From a virus, in IMG/VR virus record IMGVR_UViG_3300017958_000076, positions 1 to 23,018 of that record: DNA of 23,018 nt. One strand, given 5' to 3'. The notes below the pieces were generated by a model. The model was not told where the DNA came from, did not search any database, and saw nothing but the letters and a program-made list of their open reading frames with translations. The position numbers were made by a program, and so were the translations under genes. Shown in pieces: positions 9,523 to 17,505 of the stretch (position 1 is the first letter of the stretch; the number at the start of each line of letters is the position of its first letter).

Positions 9523-12047
9523 CGTCCGGTCCTCCGTCGGCCACCCTGGTTGCCCCTGAGGAGCAGCTTGGCGCTGGAAATCACCATGCGCTCGGCCCGG
9601 TTACGCATGAACCCAAATAGCATGTAGGTAACATGCTCCCCTCGCGTGCTGTCAGACGTTGAGATCGTGTCGTACTCCTCATCATCGATGAGGTACTCAC
9701 CGAACTTGGCCGCGTTGTTGAACGTGCGCTTCGACAGGACGCCAGCGGAGCTCTTGAATCGAGACCGCACCGTCAGCTTGTCTGCTACCTTGTCGATGGC
9801 GTCGTTATCGTAGTCAACAACCTGAGATGACCACCCCTTCCAATCGCCTGCGCTCAAGGTGTTGTACACACCCCAGATCCAGTTCGGCGCCAACTTGTTG
9901 GCGGCCGACCCGTGGCTAAGCATCCGGGTAAACACGCCGCGCGCCCTGGTTTGACCGACGCCATCCTCGCCGACCTGTGCCGACTTGTATGCCCAATCGA
10001 CAGCCTGAGCCTTGACGTTTTCGTCGTCGCCTGGTCCGATGTGGCCGTGCCAGTAGTACACCTCAGCATCTAACCCATTAATTTTAGCGTCAATAAAGCT
10101 CGTAATCATGCCGATGCTGGTGTGGTGGGAATGGTTCTCGATCCAGCGAATGACGAAATAAGGGCTGCGGCCTCCAATGGGGGCATTGAGGGCAACACCG
10201 GCATAGGAGATAGTAGCAGTCCCCGCAGCGATTGTGGCTCCGTACCCAGCCGAGCTTGCCTGCCTTTCCGGGGGCAAGCACATATCGATGTTACCGCCGG
10301 TGTTTCGGATGTCCCAGTGGGTGTTGATGTTGAACACAAGGTCAACCGACGTGATGACAGCGTCAGGGGCCACCTCAACCAGCATGAAGTACTCACCGGT
10401 AATCGGGTCAAGCTCTGGCTTGTGCATGTATATGTACCGGTCACCGACGGCTGACCGCACCTTGTAGGAGCTAGTCACGATGCGCTGATCCTCACCATCG
10501 TCAGATCCGGTGGACCGGTCTAACGCACCGCCTCGGCCTAGCTCCGTGATGTAGTAGCTAAGCGATTTGGAGGAGTTTCCCGTGTCAGCGTCGTTGAACT
10601 GCTCCTCGTCGATGCTGCCAACGCAGAAGATGTCGCCACGCCCGTTGGTTAGGCACACCGGGCTCTTGATGTTCGACACGTCTCGAACGATCGGTATGCC
10701 GACCTCCTGAGCGGCGCATGACGACGTAATCCACATGGACCACTGCCCCTGGGTTAAGCACCAGACGCAGCCGGACTCCGGAAAACTTGCCAGGAGGGCT
10801 CCTGACTGACTGTCATACATGATCGAGACGGGGTCACCCGCATCATACCGGTAGACAGTCTTTGGCATGTCTTCGGTCAGGGGATCTGCCACGCCACTAG
10901 CTGTGAGGTAGTGAGAAAGAGGTGTCGTCACGCTGTCAGTGAAGAAACCTCGTATCGACGAGCTGACCTCATTGACCGACATGCCGTTGGTCGTTGTGTG
11001 TATACCGTCGCTGGCGCACCAGAACACCGATGCCCCAACGGACACCACAGACTCCCGAGATGAGCACCCAGTGCTCGAACTGGCCGTGATGAACCTACCG
11101 TCGGATGCCAGCTCTCCAACCGAGGGCTGGTACAAGAACGTCTTTGACTCCGTGAACACCAGCAGGTTGTCGTTGATCTCCTCGATGGCGACGATGGGAT
11201 CCGTGGTGGGAGCAACAACGAAGTTTCTCGAGGCGTAGGCATTGGGCATTCCGGGGTCCGAGAAGTAAAGCTCGCCCTCCGAAGCTAGCACCATCCTGTT
11301 CTGCAGCGTGGCCATATCAACGACAGCCGGGATCTCCGATGCGTTGCGGTAGTTGTAGCTTTCCGGAGCAATACCGTTAGCGGGGGTCAGCGGGATGATG
11401 AGCGAAGACTCGCTCATGGGCTGATACCAGTTGGGCCGGTTGGCAACATCCAGAGCGGCAGACACGTTCGTCTCACGGAAGTCTGCCGGCAAGTAGACAA
11501 GGAGCCCAGTAGCCTTACTGTTGATGTACACAGCCCCGTCGTGAACATGGAATGAGAAGTCCTCGGACGTAGCGCCAATGAACTTTTGCCTATCGACACT
11601 AGCGTTGGTCTCGTAGCACCCTTTGCGGACGGGCATGCTAACACCGTCAAGCTGCGAGGTGTGCGTGTGGAGGATCTCCTCACGCCGCTTACGGCTATCA
11701 ACATCGAAGATAGAAACAGCCAGGTACCGTCCCCATACGCTACCCTGGGCGCCACCCTGGTTGCCGGTCTGAACCCGAGCCAGGAGAACAGACAGGATCT
11801 GCGTACTGCCCCAGTCGGTAACGAAGCACACCGATCCTAGATGCTTCTCGTAACCCCAGTTCACCGGGGACGTCATCTGGGCTGACATAGTCGTGTCGAA
11901 TGCGCACACCTGGCCGAAGCCAGGTCGTACCTCCCAGTCTCGGCGACCGTCCGGCATCCACATGTTCTGGACCCACGGCCCGCGAGCCGCAGAGGTCTCA
12001 TCGATGCCGCCACTAAGAAGCTCTACCTCGATCCCCCCGACAGCCAT
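9519..12047 (-). CDS. Large tail nozzle / tail hub-like protein (842 aa)
   Basis: An 842-residue, beta-rich protein directly after the head-tail adaptor, whose stop it overlaps (TGATG). The N-terminus (MAVGGIEVELLSGGIDETSA, then NMWMPDGRRDWEVRPGFG) resembles the start of podovirus tail nozzle or stabilisation proteins, which often open with a Gly-rich strand and an N-x-x-x-P-D/G-R...RPGF pattern. Residues about 240-375 carry repeated blade-like units, such as ATLQNRMVLASEGELYFSDP and NDNLLVFTESKTFLYQ, consistent with a beta-propeller as in T7 gp12 or P22 gp10-type proteins. The C-terminal half (about 500-842) is less familiar and makes the protein larger than P22 gp10 (about 470 aa). Assignment rests on gene order, N-terminus and propeller-like repeats. 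Confidence 0.8.
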   Translation of the reverse strand: MAVGGIEVELLSGGIDETSAARGPWVQNMWMPDGRRDWEVRPGFGQVCAFDTTMSAQMTSPVNWGYEKHLGSVCFVTDWGSTQILSVLLARVQTGNQGGAQGSVWGRYLAVSIFDVDSRKRREEILHTHTSQLDGVSMPVRKGCYETNASVDRQKFIGATSEDFSFHVHDGAVYINSKATGLLVYLPADFRETNVSAALDVANRPNWYQPMSESSLIIPLTPANGIAPESYNYRNASEIPAVVDMATLQNRMVLASEGELYFSDPGMPNAYASRNFVVAPTTDPIVAIEEINDNLLVFTESKTFLYQPSVGELASDGRFITASSSTGCSSRESVVSVGASVFWCASDGIHTTTNGMSVNEVSSSIRGFFTDSVTTPLSHYLTASGVADPLTEDMPKTVYRYDAGDPVSIMYDSQSGALLASFPESGCVWCLTQGQWSMWITSSCAAQEVGIPIVRDVSNIKSPVCLTNGRGDIFCVGSIDEEQFNDADTGNSSKSLSYYITELGRGGALDRSTGSDDGEDQRIVTSSYKVRSAVGDRYIYMHKPELDPITGEYFMLVEVAPDAVITSVDLVFNINTHWDIRNTGGNIDMCLPPERQASSAGYGATIAAGTATISYAGVALNAPIGGRSPYFVIRWIENHSHHTSIGMITSFIDAKINGLDAEVYYWHGHIGPGDDENVKAQAVDWAYKSAQVGEDGVGQTRARGVFTRMLSHGSAANKLAPNWIWGVYNTLSAGDWKGWSSQVVDYDNDAIDKVADKLTVRSRFKSSAGVLSKRTFNNAAKFGEYLIDDEEYDTISTSDSTRGEHVTYMLFGFMRNRAERMVISSAKLLLRGNQGGRRRTGR

Positions 12048-12721
12048 CAGTACCCCGTTGTCAGGTTGTAGCCAGGGGCAGGAGCAATGTAGTGGGAACC
12101 ATCAGTGGCCCGACCGACGGCGAGATACGACTCGAGCAGACGCTCCTTCTCCTGCATCAGGGAGAGGAGGGCATTGTTCGGGGCGCCATCTCGGACCATG
12201 TAGTAACGGGCCGCATAGAGGGCGATCAGCGCATGGTGTGAGTCGAACGTGTCGATGAACGTAAGGTCGCCACTTGTCCATGCTCCGGGCGAAATATGAG
12301 TCTCTGGGACGTACTCGATCCGGATAGTTCGCGATGTGTTTTCCGAGAACACAAGGCGTGTGCCGACAAGGCAGTAATCAACTTCAAGGTTATCAACCTG
12401 GGTCGGGTTCTGCCCTGGGGTCATGTACCATGCTAGGTTCCCGCTGCCGTCATCGGCGCCAATGCGAATGATGCGCTGGCACGGGTGAGTAGCCACCCCG
12501 AGAGCGTCCCGGAAAAGGACCCCAGCAAGCTCGTGCTCACGGCCAGAAACACTAACAGACAGGACGGTGTTGTATGCATCCGGCATCGTATCCGATACCA
12601 CCTGGCGGAACTCACGGTAACCCATGTCGCACATGGACTGGGCTTGAGACTCGCTCAGGAAGGTATCATCGGGCTCGTCGATCATCGACCGGAAGAGATC
12701 GTAGACTTCGCCGGTGTTCAT
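12047..12721 (-). CDS. Head-tail adaptor / connector protein (224 aa)
   Basis: A 224-residue protein that starts inside the portal stop (ATGA overlap) and ends in the nozzle start (TGATG). The N-terminus (VYDLFRSMIDEPDDTFLSES, then MCDMGYREFRQVVSD) is a helical pattern typical of podovirus adaptor proteins, which attach under the portal. A beta-rich middle follows with EVDYCLVGTRLVFSENTSRTIRIEYV split across about 110-138. Then a C-terminal helical region (from about 155, ALIALYAARYYMVRDGAPNN) has the Y-A-A-R-Y-Y and E-K-E-R-L-L features common in such adaptors. Its place between portal and nozzle matches the T7 gp11 / P22 gp4 position. The family-level call is good; no closer relative is named. 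Confidence 0.8.
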   Translation of the reverse strand: MNTGEVYDLFRSMIDEPDDTFLSESQAQSMCDMGYREFRQVVSDTMPDAYNTVLSVSVSGREHELAGVLFRDALGVATHPCQRIIRIGADDGSGNLAWYMTPGQNPTQVDNLEVDYCLVGTRLVFSENTSRTIRIEYVPETHISPGAWTSGDLTFIDTFDSHHALIALYAARYYMVRDGAPNNALLSLMQEKERLLESYLAVGRATDGSHYIAPAPGYNLTTGY

Positions 12722-14619
12722 CCGCCACCTCCCATCGGGGTACGACGAAGGCCACGCTCTGGCACCTCATCGACCATCTGCTGAGCGATCTGCATGGTCC
12801 CCATGCGCCGGTATTCCTCTTCGCCCTGAATGGCCGACACAGGAGACTGGTACGAGGCCTCGATCTGCGCCTCGCCTTTATCCGACGACCCGACTCGTGG
12901 GAACACCGTGCGCTTGATGTTCTCTTCTGCCGCCTGAGGGTCAGGCATACCGAAGGTGATGATCGATGCGTAGATGTCCCGGATGTACGCCTGGCGTTCG
13001 TAGGGAAGCTCGTAGTACTCAGCGTTTCGCATGAACTGACCGAATACGTCTTGGAACGCTTTGAGGTCATCAGTCGGGAACACCTCGACCTGAGCCCCAG
13101 CAGCCGCTGCCATGAGAATATCGTTGGCATGGGCGATAGACTGCATACGCTCGGTGACGAAGGAGTTACCGGTGCTGAACTTGAGCTCCCGGAGGGCGGT
13201 CTCTTTGTCGATCAGGCCCATCTCGAGAAGGTCCATGATGCGCTGATCTCGGTCCTGCTTCTCGTTGCGGAACAAGGAACCTGCCTCGATGAATACCTCA
13301 GGATCATCAACAAGATCAGTCGCCTTCAGGTAGTTGAAGACGACTTTACCCAGACCGTCCATCATGCGCATCATCCGAGGCTCATTGTAGTACTTGCGCA
13401 TCAGGATGAGCACGGTCTTTCCGAGGTCCTCGGTAGCCCGCTCGATGTCGTTCTGGGTCGTCTGAAGCTGGGTCATGTCACGACCGGATAGCGCCTCGAC
13501 GGCCTTGCCAGAGGTGACACCGACAGCCCGCTTTCCAAGCGACGTGGCATGGATACCGCTAACGTCCATCATCTCCGATGCAAGCTGAGCAGCGTTCTGC
13601 AGCACAAAGCCAGGCAGCGAGGGGGGCGACACCGGGGTGGGAGCCCCACCTGCCGGGTTGTAGTACACCTTCTCACCCTTGCGAGACGTGATAGAGTTGG
13701 CGCTAACGCCAGCTGTCTTCGGGATCAACCACTTGGGGTTACCGATAAGCTCTGCGTTATCAATGATTTGGCTGCGGGTCTTGTTGTAGTTAACCTGCAG
13801 GTCTAGGAGGGGCTCGATGGCACCCATGCCAAACAGGCGCCCTGGGATCTTGGTGTATCGAACGAACTGCACCGGCATGACATCACCCTCCCATTTCGTC
13901 TCGAAGAGGTAGGTGCTGTCGAGCAGGATCTTGCGATCACCGTTGCGGAAGTAGACGTCGAAGATCTCGAGACGGTCTTTCAGTTGCCTGGTCTCGCTGG
14001 ACATGAACGGCAGACGCTTCTGGCGCATCGCTTCGTCCATCTCAGCGGCCTGCATAATCACCTTCTTGTGATTGGGGTAGGCCTCTGCCAGGTCTTCTCG
14101 GTTGACGATTTTCGCCACGCCAACCCAGTTGGACTCTTCGGGGTTCGTCACACCAGGCTCGAAGTAGAGCATGTACGGCGACACAGTCTCAGTGATGATA
14201 TTCTTGCCGGTGTACCGGGTCAGAAACCCAGCGTTGCCCGTGCTGAGCAACCAGCCAACCAACTCACTGTACCGCTTACTCATACGAGATGCCTGCCAGT
14301 AGTACTGAAGGGCAGCCTCGCTGCTCTGGGCCTTAATGATATCCTCTGCGCTGGGTGATGCCGGGATGACCGTGGTGCCTGGGTACGCCACCTCGAGACG
14401 GCTCTGCAGGTTTCGGTACATGTTCAGGATGAGGTTCACCGTCACAGATGAACCCCTCACCTTTCGGCGGATCACATCACCAGACTTCGCCTCGACCTCA
14501 ACGTGCTGGCGCCCCTGCAGGAACAGGAGGCACGTATCCCAGATACGCTGATACGACGTGCGGTCGGTGTTGAATGACTCGATCGCCTGCTTGAGCTTCT
14601 CAGCTTTCGGGCTCTTCAT
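12718..14619 (-). CDS. Portal protein (633 aa)
   Basis: The dodecameric DNA gate of the capsid by inference. The N-terminal region (about 1-140) runs through a helical segment, NLILNMYRNLQSRLEVAYPG and QYYWQASRMSKRYSELVGW, typical of podovirus-type portals where an early helix precedes a wing region. Mid-protein, PVQFVRYTKIPGRLFGMG and IEPLLDLQVNYNKTRSQIID (about 250-285) match the conserved portal stretch in which GxGxxxxLxxLQxxxNxxxS-like patterns occur. A helical crown/stem region follows (about 385-470). The C-terminus is Gly-rich. It lies after the capsid genes and immediately before the adaptor, whose start overlaps its stop. The ATG at 14619 has AAGG about 7 nt upstream. The length suits portals of this kind. 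Confidence 0.9.
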   Translation of the reverse strand: MKSPKAEKLKQAIESFNTDRTSYQRIWDTCLLFLQGRQHVEVEAKSGDVIRRKVRGSSVTVNLILNMYRNLQSRLEVAYPGTTVIPASPSAEDIIKAQSSEAALQYYWQASRMSKRYSELVGWLLSTGNAGFLTRYTGKNIITETVSPYMLYFEPGVTNPEESNWVGVAKIVNREDLAEAYPNHKKVIMQAAEMDEAMRQKRLPFMSSETRQLKDRLEIFDVYFRNGDRKILLDSTYLFETKWEGDVMPVQFVRYTKIPGRLFGMGAIEPLLDLQVNYNKTRSQIIDNAELIGNPKWLIPKTAGVSANSITSRKGEKVYYNPAGGAPTPVSPPSLPGFVLQNAAQLASEMMDVSGIHATSLGKRAVGVTSGKAVEALSGRDMTQLQTTQNDIERATEDLGKTVLILMRKYYNEPRMMRMMDGLGKVVFNYLKATDLVDDPEVFIEAGSLFRNEKQDRDQRIMDLLEMGLIDKETALRELKFSTGNSFVTERMQSIAHANDILMAAAAGAQVEVFPTDDLKAFQDVFGQFMRNAEYYELPYERQAYIRDIYASIITFGMPDPQAAEENIKRTVFPRVGSSDKGEAQIEASYQSPVSAIQGEEEYRRMGTMQIAQQMVDEVPERGLRRTPMGGGG

Positions 14620-14628
14620 TGCTTGGCC

Positions 14629-14799
14629 TTACTCGGCAGGCTTAGGCCCCGGAACGCAGTTTCCTCGACGAGAGCAGATCATAATGTAATCCGCCCGCTC
14701 CTTATCGGTCATGGGCTTGCGCTCAACGTGCTTGGTGTAGAGATGCTGTCGGCGCTCCCAGGCCTTCAGCGCATCGCTCTTCTTGGTCTTCTTAGTCAT
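14629..14799 (-). CDS. Small basic protein (56 aa) with two cysteines, unknown function
   Basis: A short gene between the portal and a 107-aa protein. The ATG at 14799 has an AGGTGGG ribosome site about 4 nt upstream and the frame ends with TAA at 14629, 9 bases before the portal ATG. The 56-residue product is rich in Lys and Arg at the N-terminus (MTKKTKKSDALKAWERRQ) and has two cysteines six residues apart near the C-terminus (ICSRRGNCVPGPK), followed by Pro/Gly. This could bind DNA or a partner protein, or hold a metal only if dimeric, since two Cys alone are too few. The ribosome site, its fit in an otherwise empty gap and its coding-like composition support reality. The family is not recognised. 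Confidence 0.75.
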   Translation of the reverse strand: MTKKTKKSDALKAWERRQHLYTKHVERKPMTDKERADYIMICSRRGNCVPGPKPAE

Positions 14800-14824
14800 T
14801 TATCCCACCTCTATTCGCATTCTA

Positions 14825-15148
14825 TCAGTACATATCGAAAATACGCTGCAGCCGCTGGTACTCGCTTTCAGCTTTCCCGGCCTCGCCCATGTCAGATACA
14901 GCCTTAGACACCATTCCGCCGGCTGCTCCACCCAGCGACGCTCCGACGCCAGCCAGGGCAGGGTTACCAGTTGCTAATGCAGCACCAGCACCAAGGAGAC
15001 TACCGACGGTAGAAGCCAACCCAGACGTCTTCTGGGATGCGGCCTTTGCCTCGGCCCGCTTTCTGGCTGCGATCTTCAGCGCCTCTTCGGCCTTGACTCG
15101 GCCGTCAGCACGGAACGCATCAATGAGGGCGGCGCTAGGGTTTCTCAT
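14825..15148 (-). CDS. Ala/Gly-rich small virion-type protein (107 aa)
   Basis: Residues 1-42 are charged and helical with many Ala, Lys and Glu. Residues about 43-82 form a long small-residue hydrophobic stretch (Gly, Ala, Ser, Leu; for example VGSLLGAGAALATGNPALAG) with several GxxxG-like spacings. The C-terminus is charged (EYQRLQRIFDMY). Such Gly/Ala segments occur in small internal virion or ejection proteins and could insert in a membrane. The start ATG overlaps the stop of the 51-aa gene upstream (ATGA). It sits between the capsid and portal genes, so a minor capsid or internal protein is plausible; the family is not known to me. Confidence 0.75.
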   Translation of the reverse strand: MRNPSAALIDAFRADGRVKAEEALKIAARKRAEAKAASQKTSGLASTVGSLLGAGAALATGNPALAGVGASLGGAAGGMVSKAVSDMGEAGKAESEYQRLQRIFDMY

Positions 15149-15300
15149 CGCTCCTGCTCCTCGTACAAGTTTGACACCGAGAACTCGGCGTCAGCATCAT
15201 CCTCGATTTGCGGGACAAACGCCAGCCTGAACAGGTGGAGCCCCCAAAATAGGAGCCCCACCTGTCCAAGCTCGGCCAGTGCTGTGACTAGGTCAAGCAC
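15145..15300 (-). CDS. Small hydrophobic protein (51 aa, GTG start) between capsid and 107-aa gene
   Basis: The frame fills the otherwise empty space after the capsid gene exactly. Its GTG start shares a base with the capsid stop (TAGTG), and its TGA overlaps the following ATG (ATGA). The product has a hydrophobic segment at about residues 13-32 (QVGLLFWGLHLFRLAFV) and an acidic tail (about 33-51, with EDDADAEF and YEEQE). One transmembrane helix is likely. There is no clear Shine-Dalgarno, so translation would depend on coupling to the capsid gene. The 15231-15265 hairpin lies within it. It could be a minor virion or membrane protein; its function is unknown. Confidence 0.65.
   Translation of the reverse strand: MLDLVTALAELGQVGLLFWGLHLFRLAFVPQIEDDADAEFSVSNLYEEQER
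15231..15265 (-). promoter_or_regulatory. Stem-loop just downstream of the capsid gene
   Basis: An 8-bp perfect inverted repeat (ACAGGTGG / CCACCTGT) flanks 19 bases. In the minus-strand RNA a small internal loop and four further pairs (CUCC with GGGG, one G-U) would close a UAUUUU loop. It lies about 35 nt after the capsid stop. No U-run follows, so it is not a standard terminator; it may be an mRNA 3'-end stabiliser, a processing site, or just coding sequence of the 51-aa gene. Confidence 0.45.
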
Positions 15301-16646
15301 TAGACGCCAGCGTAGCTGATGCCGACGAGGATGCCGTTGCGGTTCGGACGCTCGCAGACCACGTTGTAGTAGTAGCGAACGAAGGCCTCGTAGGCGTCGC
15401 GGTTAGCGACACGACTGAGGACCGAGCCGTCCAGATCCGCCAGGCCAATCTCAGTGATCTGAGCGATGGACCACGACTTCAAGCTGAGGAAGATCAGCAG
15501 GCCCTTGCCGCAGTGGCGAGCCACCTTGAGCGGGATGCCATTGAAGCTGAGGGAACCCATGTTGAAGCCAGCATCGCCGCCATCAACGCTCTTGCTCAGG
15601 CTAGTAGCGTTGTCGGTGACGCTCGTGAACGACATCAGGGCGGTGTACTCCTGCCGGAAGATGTGGTTCGCGATCATGCAGTCAGGTGCGCTACCTCCAG
15701 CCTTCAGAGCGATGGAGTCCAGCATGGCCTGCATGCGCTTGGTCGCCAGGGCCGTGACGGCACCAGCACCAGGGTTGCTGGAAGCGATGGTGTTCTCGAC
15801 GCTCTCGATGGTGGACCGAAGAGGCTCAAGACTGGCGGTGTCGCGCAGGTTGCCGTGGAAACTCACGGTGCCGCCAGCTAGGTCGATGTAGCCACCACCC
15901 AGGTTGCCGTAGATACCCATGGCCTCGTCGGTGGTGACGTAGGCGGGGGTGGACAACGGGTCAGTTGCAACAACAACGGTAGCAGCAGCGCCCTTGGCCA
16001 GGCCGGTAAGGTCCACAGTGTTGGGAGCGGCAGCGGCCGTAGTGAAGTCAACAGCACCGGGGGTGACGCTCTGACGAACATGAAGGGCGCCAGCACCACC
16101 AGTAGTGATCTCCTCGTAGGTGTCAGTACGAACGAGGATACACGGCACCGGGGTGGCGGCAGCCAGGGGCAACCCTTCGAGGTTGCCGGACAGCGGCATG
16201 GTAGCGGCCGCAGCGGAGCGGTCGAACACGAATCCGACGTTGCCGCCGCCGATGAAGCAGGACGCGTCGCCCTGGTTCTTCACGCTCTCGATGGCGCCAT
16301 CAAGCTCGCTCTGCAGAGCGTTGACGAACGCGCCAGCGTTGGCCTTGGCTTGCTCGATGGTCGGGCCGGTGATGTCCATACGGCCGTAGAGGTACTTGGC
16401 CTGAATGGTCAGGTCAGCGTACTTCTGACGGTCGGCGGTCGGAAGATCGTTGTCCTCAGCACGGAAGCCGGCGGATTCGTTGCGGCCAATGCGCACAGGC
16501 ATGATAGCCTTGCGACCGGTCCAACTGACCTTCTTCTTGTTGAAGAGTTCAAAGACCAGCATCTCGTTGTTGAGCTGGTCGCGAATGGGACCCTGATAAA
16601 AATCCTTCAGGATCTTATCGAGGCTAGTGAGGGTAGAGACAGCCAT
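15300..16646 (-). CDS. Major capsid protein (448 aa)
   Basis: This is the main shell subunit by context and sequence style. It starts MAVSTLTSLDKILKDFYQGP, with an N-terminal arm, then VFELFNKKKVSWTGRKAIMP and AKYLYGRMDITGPTIEQAK (about 28-125), typical of HK97-fold capsid proteins in which a helix-rich N-arm and E-loop precede the P-domain. A Gly/Ala/Thr-rich beta insert spans about 150-260. Then come helical P-domain segments, with a C-terminal strand ending GILVGISYAGV. It directly follows the scaffold gene with an AAGGAAAT ribosome site 7 nt before the ATG. No capsid maturation protease gene is visible next to it. The stop overlaps the 51-aa gene. Confidence 0.9.
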   Translation of the reverse strand: MAVSTLTSLDKILKDFYQGPIRDQLNNEMLVFELFNKKKVSWTGRKAIMPVRIGRNESAGFRAEDNDLPTADRQKYADLTIQAKYLYGRMDITGPTIEQAKANAGAFVNALQSELDGAIESVKNQGDASCFIGGGNVGFVFDRSAAAATMPLSGNLEGLPLAAATPVPCILVRTDTYEEITTGGAGALHVRQSVTPGAVDFTTAAAAPNTVDLTGLAKGAAATVVVATDPLSTPAYVTTDEAMGIYGNLGGGYIDLAGGTVSFHGNLRDTASLEPLRSTIESVENTIASSNPGAGAVTALATKRMQAMLDSIALKAGGSAPDCMIANHIFRQEYTALMSFTSVTDNATSLSKSVDGGDAGFNMGSLSFNGIPLKVARHCGKGLLIFLSLKSWSIAQITEIGLADLDGSVLSRVANRDAYEAFVRYYYNVVCERPNRNGILVGISYAGV

Positions 16647-16663
16647 TGTCTATTTCCTTATTG

Positions 16664-17461
16664 TTATGACCCGAACATCGCCGCCAGAGCGGCGTGGGCC
16701 TCTTGCATGTTTTTAGGCCGACCAACACTGTTGGCAGCCGAAGAGCGAGATCGACCGGACCGTCCGGCAACCTCAGGGGGAACGCCACCAGCGGCCTCTC
16801 CGTCATCCTCGGAGTCATTCTGGCTGGCAATGAAGCGAGCGATAGCTGCTTCTTCGATTTCAGCGATTTGCTCGCTGTACTCAGAAGCCAGGGACCGGAG
16901 ATCCTGGCTGGGATCATTAATGATGGACTGAAGGAGCATATCACGGCTCACACCGGGGTAGTCCTCAGCGATCTGAGACAACTCCCGCTCGAGCTTGGCC
17001 TGCTCATTGACCACCATCATCTCGTGCATCTGACTCTGCAGACGCTGGATGTCCGACATTTCACCGCCGGCATCCTGGCCCTGATCCGGCTGGAAGGCTT
17101 CCGCCTCGTTGCCGGGACCGAACAGCCTGGCCATCGACCGAAGCTGATCCATCTCCTGCTGCATAGCTTCGAACTGCTCACGCATTTCTTCGGCTTCAGC
17201 ACGGGCCTCATTTCGAGCAGTAATCACCTGCGAGAAGCGGGAGTACGGCACGTTGTGGCCATGCTCCTCCTCCTGCTCGTGGTCATCCTGTTCGGATGCG
17301 TACTGCTCTTCGCTGTCTGCCCCGTCGCCTTCTTCGGGACTGGCTTCGACCGATTGCTCGGTGTACTCACCAGACGGTTGATCCGTGTCGGACGCAGCGG
17401 GAAGTTCAGACTGCAATGCCCCCATGAGGGCGCTCGTTTGCTCGGCGCTTAGCAACGACAT
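16664..17461 (-). CDS. Capsid scaffolding protein (265 aa)
   Basis: An acidic, mostly helical protein. The N-terminus (about 20-70) is rich in Glu and Asp, then HNVPYSRFSQVITARNEARA (about 68-88). VPYxRF is a motif I know from phage scaffold proteins. A long coiled coil follows (about 80-200), with REQFEAMQQEMDQLRSMARL and SQIAEDYPGVSRDMLLQS. The C-terminus is basic and small (SGRSRSSAANSVGRPK, about 236-252) and ends in a short Ala-rich helix, as expected for the capsid-binding end. It lies one gene before the major capsid protein. The ribosome site AAGGAGG is near-perfect, 8 nt upstream of the ATG, suiting a protein made in large amounts. Confidence 0.88.
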   Translation of the reverse strand: MSLLSAEQTSALMGALQSELPAASDTDQPSGEYTEQSVEASPEEGDGADSEEQYASEQDDHEQEEEHGHNVPYSRFSQVITARNEARAEAEEMREQFEAMQQEMDQLRSMARLFGPGNEAEAFQPDQGQDAGGEMSDIQRLQSQMHEMMVVNEQAKLERELSQIAEDYPGVSRDMLLQSIINDPSQDLRSLASEYSEQIAEIEEAAIARFIASQNDSEDDGEAAGGVPPEVAGRSGRSRSSAANSVGRPKNMQEAHAALAAMFGS

Positions 17462-17505
17462 GTTTTACGCCTCCTTACATGCAGATAACGCCCTGCACGG
17501 CGAGA

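Noticed and set aside
12574-13491. 305-codon plus-strand ORF opposite the portal gene
   Set aside because: Lies antisense to a well-supported portal; composition is His/Arg/Leu-rich and shadow-like, with no ribosome site evidence.
16080-16931. 283-codon plus-strand ORF opposite capsid and scaffold
   Set aside because: Spans two real minus-strand genes and their junction, so it is an antisense artefact of GC-rich codon use.
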